The notes under the pieces are model-generated. The model worked only from the letters and a program-made list of their open reading frames with translations, ran no database searches and was not told where the DNA came from. Of a stretch of 64,000 bases of DNA, positions 1 through 11,100 are shown in pieces; within the stretch, counting starts at the first letter, position 1, and each line of letters opens with the position of its first letter. This stretch comes from Brachycybe producta (lineage: Eukaryota; Arthropoda; Diplopoda; Playtdesmida; Andrognathidae), in the NCBI GenBank assembly GCA_036925085.1, contig JAUPFP010000045.1, forward strand, positions 1,302,001 to 1,366,000, in the 5' to 3' direction. The translations under genes were made by a program, and so were the position numbers.

Positions 1-1390
1 ATGGCCCGTTTTTTTTTTCGTTTTTCCATTGACAACAATTCACGAAAAACGATTTTCGCCTTTTTCAAAATATTTTTCTAGTGTCTAAAACGAAAGTGTT
101 TAAGAAACTAGAAAAGTAAATTATTTGTGAAGATTTTCTTCTTTATTTTGCTACTGAAATGGATAACAATCAGAATAATATTCTATTGTTTGTTCTTGCA
201 TTTGCATATTTTGTAATGGCTGTATATAAAATTTCCAAACTTGAAGATTGGATTGTTATTTTTGGTTGAATTTTTTGTTGTTGAAAAGTTTATAAATTTC
301 TGTAGAATGTTTTGTACTAAATTGTACAAAATAAGAGAAAAACAAAACGAAAAAGTTGAATGTCTTTTACGTGATCTTTTCGTCAGTTGTTATTTATTTA
401 TGTTTGTTGCTTTTAGGCTTTTTTTGATATCTTCATAAAATATATGTTATTTGTTGGAGTTTTTACTTGAGAAGTTGAAGAATGTTTTTGGACAAAGATG
501 ATAAAGATCTGGTCGTAAAAATGTTGAAATGTCCATGACGCCATATATACTGGACCATGGAAAATAAGACATTTTTCGAGAGAGAAAAAAAGAGAAGAAG
601 GTTTTTGTGTGGTGGTGTCTTTCTTATTTTTGGAACTTTCAAAATATGTCGATCGAAAATACTATGAAAGGACATGTGGAAAGACTTTTTTCTATTTCTA
701 TTAAGTTAGTAATAGTTCTGTTTGGGCCATTGGCAAATTGTTGCTTTTGTAGTATGTCCAAAATAGTTGATTGTCATTTTTTTCTTTCTGTTTTTATGAA
801 GTCCAATTTGCAGGCATTTTCAAAGATTGAGGTTTGGATGGATAGACGGATAGACGTGTGTATGGATGGATGTCATAACATTGCCTTGCCATTCATTGTT
901 AAGAGACAATACTATTGTCAGATGATGAAAAAAAAAAATGGTTGCTCATCTAGAATGGTCATCGCCCACAATGAGAAATCGTTCTTTTATTTGTACAAAA
1001 CTGTTTTTCTTTTTCATAACATACATGAATGACAATCTGTTGAGAATTTCATACAAGAGGCTAATTTGTTATGTCCCTTCTTCCAAAGTTGGAAGTTCCA
1101 ACCAGCCTTCTCTTCTTTATACTTTTTTCTATGATGACAGATGTCCAAAACAAGGATACGAGCGTATAGCTATGGACATTTTGGAATGTTTTTCTTTTCA
1201 CGTTGATGACATCTGCTGATTGTCTTTCAGTGAAGAGAAAAATGTTTCTTAGAAAAAATTGTGTTTTGTACACTAAAAGCCCTGTTTCCACTTGACAAAA
1301 ACTGTGAAAATTTTAATTGGATAAAAACGGCAATTTTACTATGGTCAAATTAGCCGATGCCTTTCCATTAGTTGGACAGTTTAATGTAAC
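1..1390. other. No gene seen; T-rich DNA
   Basis: This stretch is T-rich with many homopolymer runs. The open frames are short, overlap on both strands and show no domain, splice-flanked exon or signal peptide that I could recognise. I see no RNA gene or clear transposon here. Confidence 0.6.
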
Positions 1391-1397
1391 TGCAATC

Positions 1398-1456
1398 GAT
1401 TATCCGGACTAAGTGGGACCCGGACCTGGTCCGGATTACAAAAAATCCGGATAATC
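1398..1456. repeat. ATTATCCGGA hairpin, pogo/Tigger-like fragment
   Basis: GATTATCCGGAC at the left is mirrored by ATCCGGATAATC at the right, with a second inner mirror of CCGGAC and GTCCGG. TTATCCGGA-type text at the ends is typical of pogo/Tigger-type elements, which is family knowledge and not proof. A related scrap (CCGGATTTCCGATATCC) follows at about 1518-1535, so the remnant may reach about 1550. No second full copy was seen, but a similar TCGGATATTCG text lies near 47790. Confidence 0.35.
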
Positions 1457-1559
1457 ATTAAGTTAAAAATCAAAAACACTTACAAACTAAAGAAAGACAC
1501 TTATAATAAAAAATCGGTCCGGATTTCCGATATCCAATAATTGATCGAGATACTATTGT

Positions 1560-3260
1560 TATTAGGTGAAAACGAGAGCGCTGTGAGAGCACTAACGTGG
1601 CCGCCCTTCTTCATTAGATTCTATAATGGTTTGGCTTATTGTTAGGTCAATTGAAGTGAGAAAACCCCTATTGCCCTACCACTTTAACTAAATCATAAAT
1701 TGCAGGTTTCTCGTCAATATTGACATTGTAATGGCGTTGTTTTGAAGTTTAGTTAAATTTTGCCTAAAACCAAAGAGAAATTTAAAAATAGCTACTGGGA
1801 CCAGAATCACCCTCACAAGGTGATAATAAATTCAACTTTAGGGTTGATGATGATTATTTGTGCTTTTCCTAGTTGAAAACGCTTTTTCAGCTTTTATTTT
1901 TTGTCAAGTAAAAACAGGGCTTTATTGGAACAAAAATGAATACCCTGAAGCTTCGTTTTTTTTTTTTGTTTCTAAAAACGAAAATGAACAAAGTTTGGTT
2001 TCACATTTCACATTTGTAATGTTATTTTCTTGTTTATTTTCACCATCATTCTGGTCACTTTTTATAGACCTAAAAATGTATGGTTCTTAATAGTTCAATC
2101 CTTTTTACGTGACTGACTTTTCTACACGAATTTTACTTTCTTTTGACATTTTGTTATATGGCTCAGGTTATTTTGTTCAACCTTTTTTTTTTGGGACAAA
2201 AATGTGTCCTTTTCCTCTTTTATTTTTTGACCACCCAACAAGCTGTTCAGGTCCTCTCTTTATCATCATTTGTAATTTTTTTTGTTGATGTTTGTCTCTT
2301 TTTTGGAACTTATTTTAAAGGATGAAAAATGATTGTTGGCAATACTTTTTTTCTGAACTCATTTATTAGAAAGCTTATACATGGTGGACATGGACCATGG
2401 TTGTTCTTTTGATTCAGGAAATGAGTTTGACAACAAAAAAACGCTGTCCATTTCTTGGGGAGGGGAGGATGTGTGTTAAGGATTTTGGAATATTTGGAGG
2501 GAGGAGGACACAAGTCAACAAGAAGAAATGATTTTGGTGGTTGTTTACTGGTTTTTAAGATTGTTGATGTTAGTGAATGGAGTAGACGAGACATGTGTTT
2601 TGTTCCCTTGCAAAGGCATTTTTTTTGGCATTTGTATATACAGTATGTATCTGTGGTTGGCCATCACGGCCCATCAGTATATATATAAATGCTTGTTATG
2701 CACGTACACAAACAAACAAACAAAGGAATCGACTTCGTTTAATCCGTGACAATCATTTGGTGTGCCTGAAAGTAGCAATATTGTCTGTTACAAAACAAGG
2801 TCCCTGTCATATGTGGTCACGATGTTTGTATTTATGTACATTATGGGTGTTGTTGCATGGTGGATTTGGCTCTTAGTTCGGACTGAGTTTTGATATATTA
2901 TATTAGTCTACTATTGCTTTATTGTCATACTAAACTTTTTTTGTTCTTTTCGAGGAAAAATGTTGAAGTGGCAAAAAACAGTGGCTGCCATTCACTGCTG
3001 TTGGTCAGTGAGTGGTCACTTCACTGTTGGTTTTTTAGAGTTATTTTGGGCGTTTTATTTCCAGAAACATTTAACTGCTGTAAAACTTTATTTTTAAAGT
3101 CACTGTATGAAACTACACTTTTTTTTATAATTACAATTACAAAAAGTACTCTGCTAGCAGCGAAAATAGGCCTATGGCAGAGGGACTTAAAGTTTATATG
3201 TTTCCAAATGTACTTCGACAAAGGAATTCTCTTATAATTTGCAGATATGTGTTGAGACGA
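1560..3260. other. No gene seen
   Basis: The sequence is T-rich and GT-rich, with short frames only. There is a short ACAAACAAACAAACAAA run near 2707. Nothing here supports an exon or an RNA gene. Confidence 0.55.
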
Positions 3261-3264
3261 ATTC

Positions 3265-3306
3265 AATTCAACTGAGTACACCTGCAATTCAACTGAGTAC
3301 ACCTGC
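3265..3306. repeat. 21-bp unit, two tandem copies
   Basis: The unit (AATTCAACTGAGTACACCTG plus C) occurs twice head to tail with no mismatch, at 3265-3285 and 3286-3306. The second copy runs into the left end of the following inverted-repeat element. Confidence 0.85.
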
Positions 3307-3817
3307 AATCAGCTCAAGAGCCATGTGGCAGAGGGGGATAATTTCTTAACATAAATGATTGTCACTTTGACAAGGTTTAGACATCATTGTCAAGTTGAAT
3401 TTATCTTAATACAGAAGTACTGTATGTGCTGGAAGATAAATTCCATAGTTGAAATATATTTGGAAAGAAAGGCCAGAAATATGCGCCAGTTCCAGCTCTC
3501 ATTTCTTTAATAAGCTTTGGATGGCCATGTCTACTTACATTATATGGGTGTTTCTAGTAAAACTTCCATCTAACAACGCTCTGTTCTCTTCAGCTAGCAA
3601 ACGTTCAAGAAGGGCAAGGCTTTGCTCAACTCTTTGGTTTACTAGTGATTCCCACTGAAGTTCATTTAGCTATGAGGGGTTGTTACACTGTTAAATAGGC
3701 CTCATATATTTAACTTTAACAATTCAACGATGATGTCTAAACCTTTGTCGATATGCCAATTTTTTATGATTGGGAATTATCTCTTCTACCATATGGCTCT
3801 CGAGCTGATTACCAGTG
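3300..3817. mobile_element. 518-bp MITE with ~100-bp inverted ends
   Basis: The left end CACCTGCAATCAGCTCAAGA is mirrored at the right end, which reads CACTGGTAATCAGCTCGAGA on the minus strand. The match continues for about 100 bp, including AGAGCCAT, GATAATT and AGGTTTAGACATCAT. The interior has no usable frame, so this is a non-autonomous DNA element. The CA...TG ends suggest hAT, but the flanks (ACTGAGTA and TACTGATT) only loosely resemble an 8-bp target duplication. The arms have diverged moderately, so the insertion is not fresh. Confidence 0.7.
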
Positions 3818-3819
3818 TA

Positions 3820-4970
3820 CTGATTTAGCATGATTTAGCTTAAAACATATTAATTGACATTTGAGTCTAGAACTCATTAATTAGATATACATGTGATCAA
3901 TTTCTTAAAGTGTAAATCAAATTTGGTTAATATGCAAGTTTTATTCATTTGAAGAATTACTTCAAATGGAACGTTATCAATAATTAAATAAATTAATATT
4001 ACATTTAAAAATATTTTAAATAAAATAGGAAAAAAAAACTTGTTGAATCTTTTCACCATGTTATGATGTTTTGATGTTTGTAGAAATTTCATTTTGTGGT
4101 TGAAAACAAATGTCACAAATGCCCACTAATGTCAAGTATATGACATATCTAAAGAAATTTTTTTAAGTGTTTTGATGAAAATAATATGTTGGTTTTTGAG
4201 CCTCAAAAACCCAAAACCCTCTCATCAAAATTTGAGGAGGTTGAAATGAAACAAAGGCATTTTAAATTTATTGGTAAGACACAGTAGAAGAAGAGACAAA
4301 ATATATTATAACATGTCATATCATATGGAGGAGAAGAACATTACTTATATTTTTTTTTTCTAAAGTACATAAATGAAGATTGAACATTTTTTTTGGTCTT
4401 TATAAAGTTCATGCCATAGACAACGACTATATACTGTATTATACAGTAAGTAAGGCACAGAATATTTATAAGAAATAAATAACTTGTCTGTATAACATGT
4501 AAGTACAATTTTGTACATGGTTGAGCTTTAAAAGTTTTCTATTGAGCTTTGTATCCATTACCAAATTAAAAGTGGCTTGGTATTTTCATTTTGTCTTCTT
4601 TTGTGTTGTAACTTTTAAATGGGGGAAGAAAAAAAAAAGTCAGTGTGATTTATTGCCTTGAAATAATACTAATGGAGTCGCGTTTTCAAGTATCCCTTTT
4701 TTTGTTGTTGTCTCTAGGCCCGTATATAGTGAGTGTCTGAAGTATTTAAATGTGAGCAATTTCTCTGAATGTAATTCATATAAAAGGGGGTCTTAATATA
4801 AAAGAATTTTGTTTCAATTCAGTCTTGTGTGTTTTACCTGCTGAAAAAGACACATTTTTCTTTCATGTGAAAGACTTAATTAGTCTCTCTTTTGATTTCA
4901 ATTGTTTTTTGGTTGATGATACTTGCTCTTAATTTACTGAGAAAGCAAAGCTCATGAATTATTATGATTT
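3820..4970. other. No gene seen; AT-rich spacer
   Basis: The DNA is very AT-rich with short frames only. At the right edge it contains the presumed 3' end and polyadenylation region of the minus-strand gene at 5015-5428. Confidence 0.5.
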
Positions 4971-4976
4971 TATGAA

Positions 4977-4982
4977 TTTATT
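4977..4982 (-). promoter_or_regulatory. Polyadenylation signal AATAAA
   Basis: TTTATT on the plus strand reads AATAAA on the minus strand, about 33 bases past the stop codon at 5015-5017. The spacing suits a very short 3' UTR for the minus-strand gene. In DNA this AT-rich the hexamer alone is weak evidence. Confidence 0.4.
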
Positions 4983-5014
4983 ATTCTCTCTGGAGTAAAA
5001 TAAAGCCAATTCAT

Positions 5015-5428
5015 TTAATTCATTAAAACACTTTTATGCCCAAATTCAACATGGAAACTTAGCAATTCAATTTCATCATTTGAATCCTGTGAGAGTCTGA
5101 GCATGAATCTAATATAATAGTTAAACTCTTGTTCGTGGATACTGAAACTTCTAGGTGCCTCGGCTATAGGTGCTGGAGCTTTGTTCTGAGGGTTAGGGGA
5201 AAAATCACACGTGCTGAAATAAAAAGATCCCACTGAATTGTACTTTTTAAGGCATTTTACCTAAAGCGTTCTTCGTGTCTTCGTGTGCAAAGGGAACACA
5301 TAATTGTTTGACTGAATTTTCTAATTTTCTGGTAGTTTTTCAGCGTGTGTGATTCATCTCGTACATACCAGGCGATAATAACCGGGCACACAAGTTAACA
5401 GCCACTTGACAACATCTTCGTCGGACAT
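5015..5428 (-). CDS. Candidate two-exon gene, 76-aa protein of unknown function
   Basis: Proposed exons, read on the minus strand, are 5428-5369 and 5185-5015. Exon 1 starts in a good context (GTCGCCATGT) and encodes MSDEDVVKWLLTCVPGYYRL in exactly 20 codons. It ends at a consensus donor, CTG|GTATGT. Exon 2 follows a pyrimidine-rich acceptor (TTTTTCCCCTAACCCTCAG) in the same phase and gives 56 codons, with FSIHEQEFNYYIRFMLRLSQ and DEIELLSFHVEFGHK, then TAA. The composition is balanced, unlike the K/F/N-rich noise frames nearby, and the segment is richer in GC than its surroundings. A second AG (TTTATTTCAG, ending at 5219 on the plus strand) would put exon 2 out of frame with exon 1. A possible small extra exon at about 5260-5320 was considered but needs a weak donor. 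I recognise no family and no membrane segment. The 5' UTR probably lies in 5429-5760. Confidence 0.45.
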
Positions 5429-5760
5429 GGCGACTTGTATCTGAATACATGTGTGTCACTTAAATGATATAATAAATCACAATGAAAATGTATTTCACTA
5501 TTTTCATTAACCTTTCACAATAAAATCCTTAGTCGCTTGTTGCTTCTAAGTACAGACTGAACGATGTTTTCCATTTGAAGCGGGAAAACAGAGAAACATG
5601 CAACACTGCCTGATTGATACTCGTGCGATGTTGCTTTTTATCCGCAACGACGTCTCCTGTCGCTGAAAAACTTCTGTTCTGTACGAGGCTTTAGAGTTCG
5701 AGTTTCTAAATTGCGACATAAACCAGTCCACAAAACTTTATATTAAGCACAGGAATTCTA
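5429..5760 (-). promoter_or_regulatory. Presumed 5' UTR/promoter side of the 76-aa gene
   Basis: On the minus strand this lies directly upstream of the ATG. ATGTATTCAG ends 12 bases before the ATG and is a plausible splice acceptor for a 5' UTR intron, or for a spliced leader if the organism uses one. A 61-codon frame at 5731-5546 shows no recognisable protein and may be UTR. No clear TATA box was identified. Confidence 0.25.
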
Positions 5761-5765
5761 TAAGG

Positions 5766-5862
5766 TCCACAAAGTCCCATGAACTGGGCTTTTGCAAAAG
5801 CCTACAAGTCCATCCGATTCATGAAGCCGACAAAACCCATGAGTCCCATGAAGAGCATGAAT
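5766..5862. repeat. Family H: degenerate repeat, 9-bp period
   Basis: Words such as TCCACAAAG, TCCCATGAA, TTCATGAAG, CCCATGAG and TCCCATGAAG recur at about 9-bp steps. In one frame this reads as alternating Lys-Pro-Met or Ser-Pro-Met, which follows from the period and is not evidence of a protein. Related tracts lie at about 36556-36660, 36872-36900, 45126-45254 and 59886-59938. Confidence 0.55.
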
Positions 5863-5869
5863 TTTTTTT

Positions 5870-7040
5870 TACAAGAGCCTACCTGCCTATGGGCCATTTA
5901 TGACGGTTTATATATACAAAACAAATGTTGTTTCAGTGTTAACACCTTGTTTGAATCATATGCGGATGTAGCTTTAAAGGTTAATTGGAATTATTTTATG
6001 AAGTGTTGTTGTATATTATACAATAAACGTTTCATGTCAAATCGATTTTTGTTATTGACCAGAAGGTTTTTTTTTCTTTGGACCGGAAATTGTGCAGTTT
6101 TTTTCCCCACTGCTTTTTAATTTCCTGACCTTTTTTTCTTTCTTGAAATTGTTTTTTTCTTTCTTTTCTTTTGCCATACCAATTTCATGAATGGAGTTGT
6201 TGTGTCTGCGACATTTTACATTATTGTTATATGAAAAAGTTGATGTTGGTTAGGAAAAGTGGCCATTTAGTGGTCAGTGGCTAGGGGTATTTGGTCATAA
6301 TGAGATACGTGCCCAGAAGCAGCTTTTTTTTTTCTACTTTTATTTATTCAATCAACAAGAGTTGTATCAAGGAATCAGGGCACTTGTTGTTAACAGAGGA
6401 CATTGGAAAGAAGAAAAATAAAGCTTTTTATTTTATTTGGTTTCTGAATGTCCCTTGTGGTTAACGATTGGTCATTGTTTACAATGATCATCTGTCCAGG
6501 CTGTGACCAAAAGTATTTTTTTTTGTTAACAATTTGTCGGATATCCTAATTGCTTTTGGTTGCTAAACTTATTTTTCTTATTACTCACTCATCTCTTCAA
6601 GCAATGTTTTCTTTTGGTTCATTGTTTCGGGCTTTTGTTGTCCAAAAATCTTTATTGTTTACAGTTTAAAAAAAAATACTTTTAAAATGTCATATATAAG
6701 CTTGCCTGAAGTGTAATTGATATATTTTAAAACCTTTTCAAATCGCAGTTTTTAAATAAATGCTCAAATCGCAATAATTAAATAGTTGCTTCTAGATTTA
6801 GTTGTTACCAAATATACACTAATACAGTAACAACTAATATAAGAATTTCCAGTTAATTAAATTAGTCTGAACTCGACTTGTTTTTGGTCCTTTTTTTTGC
6901 ACCAAACAAACTTGATTCTTAAGCTGAGACGGTAACCAAAGATGCAAGGGGTTTTCATAGTTATTTAACTTATTTTCAATCTTTTTCTAATAAAAAAAAC
7001 GCGACAATCTCCATTTTTATTCAATTTATGTTTCAGGTTT
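5870..7040. other. No gene seen; poly-T-rich spacer
   Basis: The stretch has many T runs of 8 or more, short frames only, and a few AATAAA words. I see nothing that supports a gene or a bounded repeat. Confidence 0.5.
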
Positions 7041-7046
7041 TTTTTT

Positions 7047-7649
7047 CAGGGTTGGGAAGTAATTTGCCATAAGGAATAAATTACTGTAATTAAATTACTT
7101 TTTTCAGTAATTAGTAATTCACCTGATTACTGGTTGAAAAATGTCATTTAGATTTTGTTTGAAATCTAAATACTTTACGATTACTTTCTAATTACTTTGC
7201 ATTTACTGTACTTTCTAATTACTTTTGAATTACTTTTGTTTTTGTAACCTCTCATAGATATATATGATTCGGGACTAATTTGAGTGAATGTCTTTCTTCC
7301 GGTTCTTGTGGCATAGTTTACTCTTAAAAATTTAACTTCATAAATTAGTTATGCTCGTGAAAAAGAAGAGGAGGTATAAAGAATTTTTTGAACAGTTGGA
7401 TGCAACACTTTCCCAGCGAAATTTGCAAGACAACATTGTCTTCACATTAAGTTGTGCTATGCACAGTTCAAACGTTAGGCTACTTCAGCAGACTGGACGT
7501 CGTTTTTGCTTATGACAATCCAACTTCAAGAATTCATTGCATGTGAATGATAAAAAGGAAGATTTAAAGATCTATTTGAAAAGTATTTAAATCGGAGAAA
7601 AATCAGTAATTTTAATTATTATTTCAAAAAGTAATTTCTCCAAACACTG
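7047..7649. mobile_element. hAT-like non-autonomous remnant, ~600 bp
   Basis: The left end CAGGGTTGGGAAGTAATTT resembles the right end read on the minus strand, CAGTGTTTGGAGAAATTACT. Just inside the left end are repeated TAATTAC/GTAATTA words, the pattern of a widespread group of animal hAT elements with GGGTTGGGAAGTAA ends (family knowledge). The interior has no long frame. I found no clean 8-bp target duplication because the left flank is a T run. The copia element starts 13 bp beyond the right end. Confidence 0.5.
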
Positions 7650-7662
7650 GGTGTTTCTTTTA

Positions 7663-7997
7663 TGTTAGAATTTCAAAAGGCATGTTACAAGTAAAGTAGA
7701 ACAACTGGTCTTTTGTCCAGTTTAGTTTCTATTGTTCCTACTTTTGGTAGAAGTGACAAGGTGACTTATGGGCCAATGAACTTGAAAAGGTATTTGGGTC
7801 TCTGTCGTCATACACATTAAAACATATATAAGGTGGTGGTCAAATGATTAATCTTTCTCTTCTCTTACCAATTGCGTTCTTGTAATGTGACACAAAGATG
7901 GTGTCAGAATTCAATGTGTTATTTTTAAGTGTGTATATATTTAATCCTTTGTATATCCTGAGTTAAAATAAACCATCCACGTTTTCTAACCTCAACA
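7663..7997 (+). repeat. 5' LTR of the copia element
   Basis: This 335-bp LTR begins TG and ends CA. It contains a TATA-like TATATAAG at 7825-7832 and AATAAA at 7967-7972, in the order expected for U3, R and U5. It appears identical to the 3' copy at 12319-12653. Confidence 0.97.
7825..7832 (+). promoter_or_regulatory. TATA box in the 5' LTR
   Basis: TATATAAG lies about 160 bases into the LTR and about 140 bases before the AATAAA signal. This is a reasonable place for the element's own promoter. The same word recurs in the 3' LTR. Confidence 0.55.
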
Positions 7998-7999
7998 AA

Positions 8000-8010
8000 T
8001 GGTAGCAGAG
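8000..8010 (+). other. Primer-binding site, initiator-Met tRNA type
   Basis: TGGTAGCAGAG starts two bases after the 5' LTR. It complements the 3' acceptor end, including CCA, of eukaryotic initiator-Met tRNA (from general knowledge of that tRNA). Ty1 and related elements prime from the same tRNA. Confidence 0.7.
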
Positions 8011-8150
8011 CGTGGTTTGGATGAAAAAAGTGAAATTTAAGCTTTAAAGAAAAAGGAAAAAGTGTTTAAAAACGCAGCCGGGAAAAAAAACAAACAAAAA
8101 GGAACATTGATTGTTTTGGACTAACAACCTAAACAATCCATCAGCAGAAT

Positions 8151-11100
8151 ATGGCTTCAAACACTATTTCACTGAATAGAGTTGACCTCCTAACAGGGGA
8201 AAACTACTGCATTTGGGCACTCAAAATCAGCACGATACTCAGGACAAGGAAACTGTATAAAGCAGTTATTGAAGACCCTGAGCCAGCACATGGAGAATTA
8301 GGATCATCAGAATCTAACCTGAGAGCAGCCTGGGAAGAAAAAAACGACGAGGCATTTGGAATTATAGTATGTACACTCTCAGCAGAACAAGCTGGTTTAT
8401 TTATAGGGGAGAGAAGAGCAAAAACAGTTTGGGAACAATTAAAAATAACTCACACTGGAAATATTGAAGACAAAAGAATAGATACTGCACTAGAGCTAAA
8501 AAACATTCAGATGGGAAGCAATGAATCAGTGGACAATTACCTCACTCGAGCTAGAACCATTTCTACTAGAAGTGCTGCCCTGGGGCAAATTATTCCAACA
8601 AGAGAGCTAGTTTACCACATTGTACGGGGACTACATCACAAAATGGAAGGAGTGGCATCTGTGTTACGACCACAGAGAGAAGCTACTATAGAATACATAC
8701 AACAAGCTCTACAGGAAGAGGAATCCAGACAGAACTCAAAGGGAGGAATGCATCAATCAACTAACCTGGGCACAGAAAGAGCATTTCGAGCAAAAATCGG
8801 ACAGGTACAAAGAAATGCAAATCATGAAAAGAAATGTTTTGTTTGTGGGAAACAGGGCCACTTGGCAAAGGACTGCTGGCATCGTCAAAACCAAGGGTCA
8901 ACATCAGAGGGTCACTTCAGGGGTGGAAGAGGCCAACCATCTCGAGGAAGAGGGCAACCATTTCGAGGGAGAGGAGGACCATTTCTAAGACAAGGACCAG
9001 AAAGACAGGCAGTCCACATAGCTGAAGAAAACTTCAGTGAGCACGCATGGAATGTGGGTCACAAACAAGCTGGTGAAGTATCCTATTCATTAGAAGACCA
9101 AAATACTACAGAATTATGGACACTGGACTCTGGCTGCACAGTTCACATGTCTAGAAGGATGGATTGGATGGTTGATGTAGAACCATTTGAAAATGAAGTC
9201 AACCTTGCTGAGGAAGGAAGGTCAATAAAGTCTGTGGCCAAGGGTAACGTGAAGCTAGTAACGAAACTCCAAGATGGTGCTGAAATGAACATTTGTGTGA
9301 AGGATGTGTTATATGTCCCGAAACTGAGAACAAATCTACTCTCTGTCAGAAGTTTGTTGGAAAAGGGTAATCAAATTCTTTTTGAAAAACAAGGGGCAAA
9401 AATTATTAACCAAAGGGGGGCTGTGATTGGGGAAGCAATCGAAAAAAATAGAATGTTTGTTTTAACTACAAAACCAAGATATAATGAGCCAGAAATAACT
9501 GGAGATTGTATGAATGCATGCAATGTATTTTCAGGTTTTCAGAATAATGACAGAGACCCAGAATGCCCTGAGAGGAAATTATGGCATCGGAGATTAGGAC
9601 ACCTTGGAGAAGAATATATGAACCGATTAAAACGAGATGAAATGGTAACAGGACTTTCATTTAAGAAAGGAACACTAAGTAGATGTGAGCCATGCATAAG
9701 GGGAAAAATGGTTCAAACCCCATTTCAGGGGAAACATTTAGAATTAACAACTAGGCCATTAGAACTGATCCATATGGATCTATGCGGACCCATGCCCAGA
9801 GAGTCTTTAGGTGGGGCTAAGTACATGTTTGTTCTAGTAGATTCTTTTAGTAGGAGAATTTTTGTGTACTTCTTAAAATCAAAACATGATACCTTCGATT
9901 TTTTCGTAGAATTTAAAACCCTACATGAAAATGAATTGGGACTTAAAATTAAAAGTGTTAGGTCAGACAATGGGACAGAATTTGCGAACAAAAGATTTGA
10001 AGAGTTCTTTAACAGCGAGGGTATACGGCATCAAAGAACTGTTCCTTACTCACCTCAAAGCAATGGGGTTGCAGAAAGAGCTAACCGAATTTTACTAGAT
10101 AAGGCAAGAGCCATGTTAATAGATGCAAAACTTCCTATTGAATATTGGGCAGAAGCAGTAGCAACAGCTGCATATCTAAAAAATTGCACACCCATTAAGG
10201 ACAGTCTCAAAACTCCAATTGAGAAATGGACAAGAAAGCTACCCACGGTTAAACACTTGCGTGTGTTTGGATGTCTAGCATATTATTACATCCCAAAAGA
10301 AAAAAGGAATAAGTTAGAACCCAAAGCAAATAAAGGGATATTCGTAGGTTATTCTCAAAAGAGATGTGCGTACAGAGTGTATAACCCATTAGAAGGTAGG
10401 GTACACGAATCCAGGTCAATTAACTTTGATGAAGACAGTAGGGGGGCAATCTTACTCGAAAGAAGGGACCCAACAGATTTCGAAATTGAACAATTAGGAC
10501 ACGAGGTAGAAACCCCAGGAATTTTTGAAGACAGCATTCAGGATAATGAACCATTACCCAGGGAAAATCAGGTTCAGGAAGAAAACAGGCAGGTAAATAA
10601 ACCTGGGCGTAAAAGAGGGGAATCAAATGAATTAATAAGAGCCAGACAACAGATAGAAAACATGGAACGAGAGGAAAGATTATTGGCCCAAGGCGTAAGG
10701 CGGTCAGAACGAATCAAAACACCACACCAAGCCAGTATAACTATTGAAGAGAAAAAAATTCCAGGTAACTATGAGGAGGCACTAAGTTCCTCGTATGCTG
10801 AAGACTGGAAAAGAGCAATGGAAGAGGAAATCCAATCACTGGCATCCCATAATGTGTGGAAACTGATACCAAGAACAACTGATATGAAAATAATAAGAAG
10901 CAAGTGGGTTTTTGACATCAAAGAAAATCCAGATGGGACCATCTATAAACGAAAGGCAAGATTGGTTGCAATAGGGTGTAACCAGAGATTAGGTATCGAT
11001 TATGAAACATCCTTTGCCCCAGTTATGAAGATGGAATCCCTCCGTACCTTAATTGCCTTAGCTTCACAGCTAAGATTGAAAATTAGACAATATGACGTTA

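Noticed and set aside
5240-5320. Possible middle exon in the minus-strand gene (QLCVPFAHEDTKNAL)
   Set aside because: Using it needs the weak donor GTACGA for exon 1; joining exon 1 directly to the last exon through GTATGT and CCCTCAG keeps the phase.
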